From Streptomyces sp. NBC_01298 (GTDB taxonomy: Bacteria; Actinomycetota; Actinomycetes; Streptomycetales; Streptomycetaceae): a DNA stretch of 64,000 bases. The stretch is taken from the NCBI RefSeq assembly GCF_035978755.1, contig NZ_CP108414.1, positions 6,324,001 to 6,388,000 on the forward strand. Reading direction: 5' to 3'. Every line of letters begins with the position of its first letter. The stretch's first letter is position 1. This document shows, piece after piece, positions 1-7,578 of this stretch. Both the position numbers and the translations under genes were made by a program. The notes under the pieces are model-generated. The model ran no database searches. It saw nothing but the letters and a program-made list of their open reading frames with translations, and had not been told where the DNA came from.

Positions 1-366
1 CTGGCCGCCGAGCGCCTTCAGCGCCTGCACGGCCACCGCGGTGGCGTTCGTGTCGAGCATCAGCTTCGCGTCGCACGCGGCTGCCGGGTCCGCGCGGAAG
101 GAGGCGAAGCCGCCGTCGGCGCACTGCTGGCCGACGAGCCAGTCCACGGCCTGCCGTGCGGGCTTCAGGCCCACCGTGTGCTGGGCGAGCAGCGCGAAGG
201 ACTGCCGCCACACCCCGTCGTACGTCGGATCGTTCTTGCCGAAGAGCCCGGAGGGGACGACGGGTGCCGGGGACGGCGTGGCGACATCGGCGAGGGCCGC
301 GGGGGCCGCGCCCACGCAGAGCACGGCGGAAGCGGCGAGCGTGGCGGCGCTGCGACGGACGTTCAT
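1..366 (-). CDS. Secreted alpha/alpha-toroid (prenyltransferase/squalene oxidase repeat) protein, N-terminal part
   Basis: The first 122 codons are visible and the rest lies beyond the left edge. The start is the ATG ending at 366. Residues 1 to about 27 form a signal peptide (MNVRRS, a hydrophobic Ala-rich core, then an AALA cleavage-like site), so the protein is exported. Residues 45-122 contain a WLVGQQCADGGFASF-type repeat followed by a TNATAVAVQALKAL helix, typical of the alpha/alpha barrel shared by squalene cyclases and by animal intrinsic factor/transcobalamin. A cobalamin riboswitch lies in its leader. I infer a role in extracellular cobalamin capture or transport rather than terpene cyclisation, because the protein is exported and the leader is B12-responsive. 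The missing C-terminus and downstream genes would be needed to confirm it. Confidence 0.8.
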   Translation of the reverse strand, partial: MNVRRSAATLAASAVLCVGAAPAALADVATPSPAPVVPSGLFGKNDPTYDGVWRQSFALLAQHTVGLKPARQAVDWLVGQQCADGGFASFRADPAAACDAKLMLDTNATAVAVQALKALGGQ

Positions 367-479
367 GGCGGGGCGGGTGCCTCTCGTGCTGGGGACCCGG
401 AGGCAGGCAGCACAGCGGCGGAGGCTGGTACCGGGCTCCGGCTCCGTTTACCTCGACGGTGCCGGCCGCCGGAGGACCC

Positions 480-612
480 GGCGGCACGAGCCGCGCACCT
501 CACGCACGGGGCAATCCGGCTCCCCGCCCCGAAGCTGGCCGGGCGGGTCACGGTTGCGGGTCAGCGCCGGATTCGCACCGGCTTCCCCCCGTACGGAAGT
601 GTGGACGACGCC
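480..612 (-). promoter_or_regulatory. Cobalamin (B12) riboswitch
   Basis: Read on the minus strand, 590 to 549 carries the conserved cobalamin-aptamer core GAAGCCGGTGCGAATCCGG followed by GCTGACCCGCAACCGT. A downstream GAGCCGGATTGCC block stands where the B12 box is expected. A strong GC hairpin follows (around 455-482), suitable as an expression platform. The element sits in the leader of the secreted toroid protein. The exact ends are estimated. Confidence 0.88.
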
Positions 613-667
613 CATACTCTACCGGCCCGTAGCCCCGGGGCCGGGTGGCGCCGCCCACCCGCACCCC

Positions 668-1732
668 TTACACGGCGCGGTACGTCACGGGGTCGCTGCC
701 CGGCACCGCCTCCGCGCGGCCCTGTTTCACCAGGCGCCGCAGGTGGGCTTCCGCTTCCGAGACGGCGATGTTGCGGGAGCCGTACGGGATCTGCTCCCAG
801 GGCCGGTTCCACTCCATCCGCTCCGCCAGCGCCCACGGGGTCAGCGGCTCGGCGGCGAGCAGCGCGCGCAGCCCCGTCAGCCGCTCCTCGTGGTGCTCCA
901 GGAGTTCCCGTACGCGGCCCTGTGCGTCGGTGAAGGCGTACTGGTGGGCCGGGAGCACCTCCGCCGGCTGGAGGCGGCCGATGCGTTCGAGGGAGTCGAG
1001 GTAGTCGCCGAGGGGGTCGGTGACCTGCTCGGAGGAGGGGTCCTCGTAGAGGCCGATGTGCGGGGAGATCCCGGGCAGCAGGTGGTCGCCGGAGAAGAGG
1101 CGGCCGTTGCCGGGGAGGTTCCGCGGGTGCTTCTCCTCCAGGTGCAGGCAGACGTGGCCGGGGGTGTGCCCGGGGGTCCAGACCGCCCGCAGCCGGCGGC
1201 CGGCCAGCGGCAGCAGTTCGGCGGGCACGATCTCCCGGTCGGGGACGGCGGCCCGCAGTCCCGGGAGGGTGCTCATGCGGCCGCTCGCGCGGGCGGCGCG
1301 CAGCGGGGCGATGTGCTGTTCGGGGGCTCCGGAGGTGGCCAGCTTCTCGGCCATGTAGTCGAACCAGACTCCGGGTTCGGAGGACCGGGTCCGCACCACG
1401 ATCTCGGTGTCGGCGGCGTGCATGGCGATCCAGGCGCCGGAGGCCTCGCGGACCTGGCCGGACAGGCCGTGGTGGTCGGGGTGGTGGTGGGTGATGACCA
1501 CGCCGTGCACGTCGGCGACGGCGATGGAGAGGGCGCCGAGGCCGGCGACGAGGGTGTCCCAGGACGCGGGGTCGTCCCAGCCGGTGTCGATGAGGACCGG
1601 GCCGCGGTCGGTGTCGAGGACGTGGACGAGGGTGTGGCCGAGCGGATTGTCGGGGATGGGGACTTTGATGCCCCACACGCCGCCGCCGTGATCGGTGACG
1701 TGAGGTGCCACGTCCGGGGTGTCCTCTGACAT
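668..1732 (-). CDS. MBL-fold metallo-hydrolase
   Basis: A 354-residue protein of the metallo-beta-lactamase superfamily. The zinc-binding HxHxDH motif is clear as HHHPDHHG near residues 82-89, and a later GHTPGHVCLH segment and FSGDHLLP supply the further His and Asp ligands. After about residue 270 comes a winged-helix-like C-terminal region (LTPWALAERMEWNRPW ... LVKQGRAEA), as in LACTB2-like hydrolases. It is probably a cytoplasmic hydrolase of a thioester or phosphoester substrate, which the sequence does not identify. It is transcribed away from the aldehyde dehydrogenase, and the shared 265-base intergenic space holds a repeat array. Confidence 0.85.
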   Translation of the reverse strand: MSEDTPDVAPHVTDHGGGVWGIKVPIPDNPLGHTLVHVLDTDRGPVLIDTGWDDPASWDTLVAGLGALSIAVADVHGVVITHHHPDHHGLSGQVREASGAWIAMHAADTEIVVRTRSSEPGVWFDYMAEKLATSGAPEQHIAPLRAARASGRMSTLPGLRAAVPDREIVPAELLPLAGRRLRAVWTPGHTPGHVCLHLEEKHPRNLPGNGRLFSGDHLLPGISPHIGLYEDPSSEQVTDPLGDYLDSLERIGRLQPAEVLPAHQYAFTDAQGRVRELLEHHEERLTGLRALLAAEPLTPWALAERMEWNRPWEQIPYGSRNIAVSEAEAHLRRLVKQGRAEAVPGSDPVTYRAV

Positions 1733-1747
1733 CAGGGGCTCCGCTCT

Positions 1748-1832
1748 AACGGGAACAGGTCCAACGGGAGTTCAACGGGAACAGGTCTAACGGGAACAGG
1801 TCCAACGGGAACAGGTCTAACGAGAACGTGTT
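1748..1832. repeat. 15-bp tandem array, possible operator array
   Basis: Four near-identical 15-base units (AACGGGAACAGGTCY) start at 1748, 1774, 1789 and 1804. An 11-base shortened unit sits at 1763, and a diverged sixth unit (AACGAGAACGTGTT) at 1819. Each full unit contains AACAGGTC, one base from the AACNNGTT core of KstR operators, and the last unit matches the core exactly. The array lies in the promoter space between the MBL hydrolase and the aldehyde dehydrogenase. Confidence 0.85.
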
Positions 1833-1950
1833 GCATTAGTCGCCCAAGTCGACCACTTATACCGGTTCCTGACTAGTCGTTGGATCTTCGGGCTGTCGAG
1901 TGTGCGCCGATGCGCGGGCGGTTCGGTCAGCTCCGTGGACTCCTAGAACT

Positions 1951-1968
1951 AGAACTGGTATCAGTTCT
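1951..1968. promoter_or_regulatory. Perfect dyad upstream of aldehyde dehydrogenase
   Basis: AGAACTGGTATCAGTTCT has two perfect 7-base arms around GTAT, 30 bases before the aldehyde dehydrogenase start, where a repressor would block transcription. Its arms resemble the GAAC/GTTC halves of KstR sites, but the spacing is longer than in the mycobacterial consensus. Confidence 0.6.
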
Positions 1969-1997
1969 GGAACGCCAAGCCGCAGGAGGCATCAGCC

Positions 1998-3476
1998 ATG
2001 ACCGAGCTCGTGGAACACGGAAAACTGTTCATCGGCGGTGAGTGGACGGATCCGCTGGGCTCCGACACGATCAAGGTCGTCTCGCCCCACACCGGGCAGG
2101 TCATCGGCAGCGTCCCGCACGCCTCGAAGGCCGACGTCGACCGGGCCGTCGCCGTGGCCCGCAAGGCCTTCGACGAGGGCCCCTGGCCGCGCACCACGCT
2201 CGAAGAGCGGATCGCGGTGGTGACCAGGATCAAGGACGCCATAGCCGTCCGGCACGAGGAGATCGCCCGCTCGATCAGCTCCCAGAACGGGTCCCCGTAC
2301 TCCTGGAGCATCCTCGCCCAGGCCCTCGGCCCGATGATGGTCTACGACGCCGCGATCACCGTCGCGCGCGACTACCCCTACGAGGAGTTCCGCCAGGGCG
2401 TCCTCGGCCCGATCCTCGTCCGGCGCGAAGCCGTCGGTGTGGTCGCCGCCGTCATCCCGTGGAACGTCCCGCAGTTCGTGGCCGCCGCCAAGCTGGCGCC
2501 CGCGCTGCTCACCGGCTGCACGGTGATCCTCAAGCCGTCCCCGGAGGCGGTCCTCGACTCCTACATCCTCGCCGACATCGCCCGCGAGGCCGGGCTGCCC
2601 GAGGGCGTGCTGTCGATCCTGCCCGCCGACCGCGAGGTCAGCGAGTACCTCGTCGGCCACCCGGACGTGGACAAGGTCGCCTTCACCGGCTCCGTGCCCG
2701 CCGGCCGGCGGGTCATGGAGGTCGCCTCGAAGAACCTCACCCGCGTGACCCTCGAACTCGGCGGCAAGTCCGCGGCCGTCATCCTCCCGGACGCCGACCT
2801 CGACACCGCCATCGCCGGGATCGTCCCCGCGGCCTGGATGAACAACGGCCAGGCCTGCGTGGCCCAGACCCGCGTCCTCGCCCCGCGCAGCCGCTACGAG
2901 GAGATCGCCGAGGCGCTCGCCGCCGCGGCCTCCGCGCTGGTCGTCGGCGACCCGATGGACCCCGCGACGCAGCTCGGCCCGCTGGTGGCCAGGCGGCAGC
3001 AGCAGCGCTCGCTCGACTACATCCGGATCGGCCAGGAGGAGGGCGCCAAGGTCCTCTCCGGCGGCGGACGTCCGGCCGGCTCGGACCTGGACCAGGGCTG
3101 GTACGTGGAGCCGACCCTCTTCGGAGACGTCGACAACTCGATGCGGATCGCCCGCGAGGAGATCTTCGGCCCGGTCGTCTGCCTGATCCCGTACGGGGAC
3201 GAGACGGAGGCCATACGCATCGCCAACGACTCGGAGTTCGGGCTCAGCGGCAGCGTCTGGACCGGCGACGTGGAACACGGCATCGACTTCGCGCGGCAGG
3301 TGCGCACCGGCACCTTCAACGTGAACACCTTCAGCCTGGACATGCTCGGGCCGTTCGGCGGCTACAAGAACAGCGGCGTCGGGCGGGAGTTCGGCCCGGA
3401 GGGGCTGGGCGAGTACCTGGAGCACAAGATGATCCACCTCCCGGCAGGGTACGTACCCCCCGCGGCCGGTGCGTGA
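1998..3476 (+). CDS. NAD(P)-dependent aldehyde dehydrogenase
   Basis: A 492-residue protein of normal length for the ALDH superfamily, which oxidises aldehydes to acids. The NAD-binding PWNVP region, FTGS glycine motif, catalytic Glu in TLELGGKS and catalytic Cys in NNGQACVAQTR are all present, and EEIFGPVV lies near the C-terminus. The ATG is preceded by AGGAGG at a good distance. Its stop overlaps the start of the ferredoxin by one base, so the two are co-translated. The operator-like repeats upstream suggest control by the KstR-like repressor 1.7 kb away. A likely role is oxidation of an aldehyde made by P450/dehydrogenase attack on a side chain. The substrate is not determinable here. Confidence 0.93.
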   Translation: MTELVEHGKLFIGGEWTDPLGSDTIKVVSPHTGQVIGSVPHASKADVDRAVAVARKAFDEGPWPRTTLEERIAVVTRIKDAIAVRHEEIARSISSQNGSPYSWSILAQALGPMMVYDAAITVARDYPYEEFRQGVLGPILVRREAVGVVAAVIPWNVPQFVAAAKLAPALLTGCTVILKPSPEAVLDSYILADIAREAGLPEGVLSILPADREVSEYLVGHPDVDKVAFTGSVPAGRRVMEVASKNLTRVTLELGGKSAAVILPDADLDTAIAGIVPAAWMNNGQACVAQTRVLAPRSRYEEIAEALAAAASALVVGDPMDPATQLGPLVARRQQQRSLDYIRIGQEEGAKVLSGGGRPAGSDLDQGWYVEPTLFGDVDNSMRIAREEIFGPVVCLIPYGDETEAIRIANDSEFGLSGSVWTGDVEHGIDFARQVRTGTFNVNTFSLDMLGPFGGYKNSGVGREFGPEGLGEYLEHKMIHLPAGYVPPAAGA

Positions 3477-3709
3477 TGGGTGACCGCTGGCACGTCGAGG
3501 TGGACCGGGGGGTCTGCATCGGCTCGGGCATGTGCGTGAACCACGCCCCCGAGGGCTTCGCCCTCGACTCCGCGCGGCAGTCGCATCCGCGGGCGGCCGA
3601 GACGGACGCGAGCGAGCCGGTGCTCGCGGCGGCGGAGGGCTGCCCGGTCGAGGCGATCACGATCGCCCTGCTGGGCACCGGCGAGGCGGTGTTCCCGCCG
3701 GAGGAGTGA
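3476..3709 (+). CDS. Small 3Fe-4S type ferredoxin
   Basis: A 77-residue acidic ferredoxin. Cysteines are arranged as CIGSGMC (C-x5-C) around residues 14-20, with a later GCPVEAI. The middle Cys of a 4Fe-4S ligand set is absent, which is typical of the 3Fe-4S ferredoxins that serve actinobacterial P450s. The start overlaps the ALDH stop (TGATG). It probably carries electrons to a cytochrome P450. The nearest P450 in the window starts at 30527, so pairing with it is an inference. Confidence 0.9.
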   Translation: MGDRWHVEVDRGVCIGSGMCVNHAPEGFALDSARQSHPRAAETDASEPVLAAAEGCPVEAITIALLGTGEAVFPPEE

Positions 3710-3721
3710 GGGGACCGCCGG

Positions 3722-3760
3722 GGGGCCGGGGCCGGGGAACGGTTTCCGGCCCCGGGCCCC
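3722..3760 (+). terminator. Terminator after ALDH/ferredoxin pair
   Basis: A long GC stem (GGGGCCGGGGCCGG against CCGGCCCCGGGCCCC, with a one-base bulge) around GGAACGGTTT lies just after the ferredoxin stop. Confidence 0.65.
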
Positions 3761-3856
3761 TGGCCCTGCAATTCCGCTCCCTCCCACCTGTCGGGGCGTG
3801 TGAAACTGCTGCGACGGCCAGGGGTCGGACCCCGGTCGGATCCGGCGCATGGGGGG

Positions 3857-4447
3857 ATGGGCGTGAGCGGGACCGATGAGCTCGCGGCGGACGGCGAACC
3901 GGCCGAACGGGCTGGATGGGCATGGATCGAACCGGTCGAAGCGGCGAAGGTCCGCAGGTACGGCTGGGTCAAATGGGTTGCCGCCGCAGCCGTTGGTGTG
4001 GGGGTCCTGGCCCTGGGCAGCCAGTTGTTCCCCGGGCATTTGGTGGGTGAACGGGGAACCGGGAACGACGGACCGGATCCCACGCGCGAGATGGTGCTGG
4101 CGGACTACACGGCCGTGGCGTCCGCGCTGCGCCTCCCGTCGGACCTCGCCGAGGACAGCCTGGTGGCCGAAGCCTTCGGTGCCTGTGCGGCCGCGTGGAG
4201 CAGCTACCAGACGGTCACCGGTGAAACGGTGCACGAGGTCTCGGGCGCACTGGTCGACCGGGGGTGGGACATCACGGATATCCGAGACGACCCGGTCCCG
4301 ATGGTGTCGCTGTCCAAGGGCCGCTGGCGCCTCACCGTCTTCAACGAGATGCCGAGCGGTCCGGCGCGCTTCGGACTGGTCGCGTCCCACCGGACCTCGT
4401 CCTGCGACGAGCAGTGGGAGGGGCCTCTCCGCGACATGGCCGGTTAG
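3857..4447 (+). CDS. Single-pass membrane protein, unknown function
   Basis: A roughly 196-residue protein that I do not recognise. The start is ATG 3857 or GTG 3863; the second has the better-spaced GGGGGG ribosome site. After an acidic cytoplasmic N-terminus there is one membrane segment (VKWVAAAAVGVGVLALGSQLF). An outer domain of about 130 residues follows with two Cys (FGACAAAW and TSSCDEQW) that could form a disulphide. The layout suggests a membrane-anchored extracytoplasmic domain. It is convergent with the kstR-like gene. Confidence 0.7.
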   Translation: MGVSGTDELAADGEPAERAGWAWIEPVEAAKVRRYGWVKWVAAAAVGVGVLALGSQLFPGHLVGERGTGNDGPDPTREMVLADYTAVASALRLPSDLAEDSLVAEAFGACAAAWSSYQTVTGETVHEVSGALVDRGWDITDIRDDPVPMVSLSKGRWRLTVFNEMPSGPARFGLVASHRTSSCDEQWEGPLRDMAG

Positions 4448-4485
4448 GAGTCCGCCCGGCCTCCGGGCTCGCCCCAACAGTCAGA

Positions 4486-5154
4486 TCAGGACTTTTTCGG
4501 GGACTTCGGAGAGGCCGCCGTCGCCGGCTCCGGGGCCGTGAGGTCGATCAGGCGGCAGACCGTTTCGATGTCTATCTTCACCTGGGCGATCGACGCGCGG
4601 CCCGAGAGCCAGGTGATCAGGGCCGAGTGCCAGGTGTGCTCGATGACCCGGACCGCGGAGAGCTGTTCCGCCGTCGGCGGGGCGTCCAGCCCCATCGCGT
4701 CCAGGATGATCGCCGTCGTGAGGCGGGACACCGTGTCCACCTCCGGGCTCACGCTGCGGTCCGCGAAGGTCAGCGCACGCACCATCGCGTCCGCCAGGTG
4801 CGGCTCCCGCTGGAGGGCGCGGAAGGCGCGCATCAGGGTCTCCGCGACCCGGGCCGCGGGCTCGTCCCCGGCCGGCGGGCGCTTGCGCAGCGTTCCGTGC
4901 ATGTGCTGGAGCTGGTCCTGCATGGTCGCGACGAGCAGGTGCACCTTGGAGGGGAAGTACCGGTAGAGGGTGCCCAGGGCCACGCTGGAGGACTCCGCCA
5001 CCTCCCGCATCTGCACCGCGTCGAAGCCGCCCCGGCTCGCCAACTGGGCGCTGGCGTGCAGGATCCTCCTGCGGCGTGCCTCCTGGCGCTCCGTCAGGGG
5101 CGGAGACGCCGGTGTGGTGACGGCTGGGGTCACGGCCTTCGCTTCCGCTGTCAT
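4486..5154 (-). CDS. kstR: KstR-like TetR repressor of steroid/lipid catabolism
   Basis: A 222-residue TetR-family protein starting at ATG 5154. The N-terminal DNA-binding domain (RILHASAQLASRGGFDAVQMREVAE, then VALGTLYRYFPSKVHLL) is extremely like mycobacterial KstR, the repressor of cholesterol degradation. The ligand domain follows (about residues 80-215). A TNNAACNNGTTNNA match lies in its own promoter region at 5348-5361, as in autoregulated KstR. Matching sites also lie in front of acyl-CoA dehydrogenase and hydratase operons in this window. In mycobacteria the KstR ligand is a steroid-CoA thioester; that the same holds here is inferred. Confidence 0.88.
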   Translation of the reverse strand: MTAEAKAVTPAVTTPASPPLTERQEARRRRILHASAQLASRGGFDAVQMREVAESSSVALGTLYRYFPSKVHLLVATMQDQLQHMHGTLRKRPPAGDEPAARVAETLMRAFRALQREPHLADAMVRALTFADRSVSPEVDTVSRLTTAIILDAMGLDAPPTAEQLSAVRVIEHTWHSALITWLSGRASIAQVKIDIETVCRLIDLTAPEPATAASPKSPKKS

Positions 5155-5347
5155 CTGTCCCGTTCCGGTTCCAAGGCGTTTCAGTTCCAGGGCGTTCAGG
5201 TCTGCGCCGGAGCGACCACGCGCGCTGCCCCGGGCTGTCGTGCGCCCCAGCATGGCAGGCGCCCGATCCGTGGCGCGAATCACCCGCCACCCCTCTTACG
5301 GTGTGGTTTCCGGCCGGTAGATTCAATGCTCTTCAACGGATCAAGTC

Positions 5348-5361
5348 TGAAACTTGTTCTA
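5348..5361. promoter_or_regulatory. KstR operator match between kstR and glycosyltransferase
   Basis: TGAAACTTGTTCTA fits TNNAACNNGTTNNA at every fixed position. It lies in the divergent promoter region, 194 bases from the kstR start and 54 bases from the glycosyltransferase start, so it could control both directions. Confidence 0.7.
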
Positions 5362-5414
5362 CATTATCCGAGCGGTTACGCTCCGGCGAAAGTGCAGGGA
5401 GAAGGGGGCCGAGA

Positions 5415-6782
5415 GTGACCGCAGAGGCCATGGTGACGAGCCCTCTCACGGGTCCGGCCGCCGACGGCGGCCGCCCGTTGCGGATCGCACTCCTCACCTA
5501 TAAGGGGAACCCGTTCTGCGGTGGCCAGGGCGTCTACGTCCGCCACCTGGCGCGCGAGCTCGTGAAGCTGGGGCACCGCGTCGAGGTCATCGGCGCGCAG
5601 CCCTACCCGGTGCTCGACACCGACGCCCTCACCGGCGCCGGCGCCACCCTCACCGAGCTGCCCAGCCTGGACCTCTACCGCAGCCCCGACCCGTTCCGTA
5701 CGCCGGGGCGCGACGAGTACCGCGACTGGATCGACGCCGTCGAGGTCGCCACCATGTGGACCGGCGGCTTCCCGGAGCCGCTGACCTTCTCGCTCCGCGC
5801 GCGCCGTCATCTGGCCTCCCGCGCGGGCGAGTTCGACGTCATCCACGACAACCAGACCCTCGGCTACGGGCTGTTGGCGGACCTCGGCGCCCCGCTGGTC
5901 ACCACCATCCACCACCCCATCACCGTCGACCGCAAGCTGGACCTGGCCGCCGCCAAGGACCGCAGGAAGCGTGTCTCCGTACGGCGCTGGTACGGGTTCA
6001 CGCGCATGCAGGGCCGCGTGGCCCGGCGGCTGGGCTCGGTGCTCACCGTCTCCGGCTCCTCCAAGAAGGAGATCGCCGAGCACCTCGGTGTCCGGGACGA
6101 GCGCATCCACGTCGTCCACATCGGCGCCGACACCGACCTGTGGTCGCCCGACGCCTCCGTGGCGGAGGTGCCCGGCCGGATCGTGACCACCTCCAGCGCC
6201 GACGTCCCGCTCAAGGGGCTCGTGCACCTCGTCGAGGCGCTCGCGAAGCTCCGTACAGAGCAGCCCGACGCGCACCTCGTCGTCGTCGGCAAGCGCGCCG
6301 AACGGGGACCGGTGGCCCGCGCGATCGAGACGTACGGACTCCAGGACGCCGTCCGCTTCGTCAAGGGCATCACCGACACCGAGCTCGTCGACCTCGTCCG
6401 CAGCGCCCAGATCGCCTGCGTGCCCTCGCTGTACGAGGGCTTCTCGCTCCCGGCGGCCGAGGCCATGGCCACCGGCACCCCGCTGGTCGCCACCACCGGC
6501 GGTGCGATTCCCGAGGTCACCGGCCCCGACGGCGAGAGCTGCCTCGCCGTGCCGCCCGGCGACGCGGGGGCGCTGGCCGCCGCGCTGGGCCGGCTGCTGG
6601 GCGACCCCGAACTGCGCACCCGGCTCGGCGCCGCCGGCCGCGAACGGGTGCTGTCCCGCTTCACCTGGGCCAAGGCCGCCGAGGGCACCGTCGTCCACTA
6701 CCGCGCCGCCATCGAGCGCGCGGCGGCGGGCGCGAGAGCCGCCAAGGCGTCAAAGGCCCCGCAGGCCGCGACGACCCGGTGA
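5415..6782 (+). CDS. GT4-family glycosyltransferase
   Basis: A 455-residue GT-B fold glycosyltransferase. The N-terminal half holds the acceptor-side motif GNPFCGGQGVYVRHLARELVK and the C-terminal half the nucleotide-sugar motifs, including PSLYEGFSLPAAEAMATGTP (the E-x7-E signature). GTG 5415 is chosen because GGGGG precedes it; ATG 5430 is an alternative. It begins a three-gene operon with a methyltransferase and a toroid enzyme, separated by 61 bases and then a 4-base overlap. The group looks like a module for building or decorating a glycan or glycolipid. The product is unknown. Confidence 0.9.
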   Translation: MTAEAMVTSPLTGPAADGGRPLRIALLTYKGNPFCGGQGVYVRHLARELVKLGHRVEVIGAQPYPVLDTDALTGAGATLTELPSLDLYRSPDPFRTPGRDEYRDWIDAVEVATMWTGGFPEPLTFSLRARRHLASRAGEFDVIHDNQTLGYGLLADLGAPLVTTIHHPITVDRKLDLAAAKDRRKRVSVRRWYGFTRMQGRVARRLGSVLTVSGSSKKEIAEHLGVRDERIHVVHIGADTDLWSPDASVAEVPGRIVTTSSADVPLKGLVHLVEALAKLRTEQPDAHLVVVGKRAERGPVARAIETYGLQDAVRFVKGITDTELVDLVRSAQIACVPSLYEGFSLPAAEAMATGTPLVATTGGAIPEVTGPDGESCLAVPPGDAGALAAALGRLLGDPELRTRLGAAGRERVLSRFTWAKAAEGTVVHYRAAIERAAAGARAAKASKAPQAATTR

Positions 6783-6843
6783 CCTCCCCCTTCCGTCCGA
6801 TGCAGTTCCCCTCCCCACCCCGCGACCGCGAAGGCAGGACCAC

Positions 6844-7578
6844 GTGCTGACCGTCGATTTCTCCCGGTTCCCGCTCGCCGCAGGCGACCGCGTACTCGAT
6901 CTGGGCTGCGGCGCAGGCCGGCACGCCTTCGAGTGCTACCGGCGCGGCGCCCAGGTGGTCGCCCTCGACCGCAACGGCGAGGAGATCCGCGAGGTCGCCA
7001 AGTGGTTCGCCGCGATGAAGGAGGCCGGCGAGGCCCCGGCCGGCGCCACCGCCACCGCGATGGAGGGCGACGCCCTCGCGCTGCCCTTCCCCGACGACTC
7101 CTTCGACGTCGTCATCATCTCCGAGGTGATGGAGCACATCCCCGACGACAAGGGCGTCCTCGCCGAGATGGTCCGCGTCCTGAAGCCCGGCGGACGCATC
7201 GCCATCACCGTGCCGCGCTACGGCCCCGAGAAGATCTGCTGGGCGCTCTCCGACGCCTACCACGAGGTCGAGGGCGGCCACATCCGCATCTACAAGGCGG
7301 AGGAACTGCTCGGCAAGATGGAGTCCGCGGGCCTCAAGCCGTACGGCACCCACCACGCCCACGGCCTGCACTCGCCGTACTGGTGGCTCAAGTGCGCCTT
7401 CGGCGTCGACAACGACCAGGCGCTGCCCGTCAAGGCGTACCACAAGCTCCTGGTCTGGGACATCATGAAGAAGCCCGCGCTCACCCGGCTCGCGGAGCAG
7501 GCCCTGAACCCGGTCATCGGCAAGAGCTTCGTCGCCTACGCCACCAAGCCGCACCTCCCCGTGGGTGCCGCGCAGTGA
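6844..7578 (+). CDS. Class I SAM-dependent methyltransferase
   Basis: A 244-residue protein with the SAM motif I VLDLGCGAGRHAFEC, acidic motif II in VVALDRNG, and IISEVMEHIPDDKGVLAEMVRVLKPGG, as in UbiE/BioC-like enzymes. It starts at GTG 6844 after GCAGGA. It overlaps the next gene by four bases (GTGA), so it is translationally coupled. The methyl acceptor is unknown but presumably belongs to the pathway of the neighbouring glycosyltransferase. Confidence 0.9.
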   Translation: MLTVDFSRFPLAAGDRVLDLGCGAGRHAFECYRRGAQVVALDRNGEEIREVAKWFAAMKEAGEAPAGATATAMEGDALALPFPDDSFDVVIISEVMEHIPDDKGVLAEMVRVLKPGGRIAITVPRYGPEKICWALSDAYHEVEGGHIRIYKAEELLGKMESAGLKPYGTHHAHGLHSPYWWLKCAFGVDNDQALPVKAYHKLLVWDIMKKPALTRLAEQALNPVIGKSFVAYATKPHLPVGAAQ

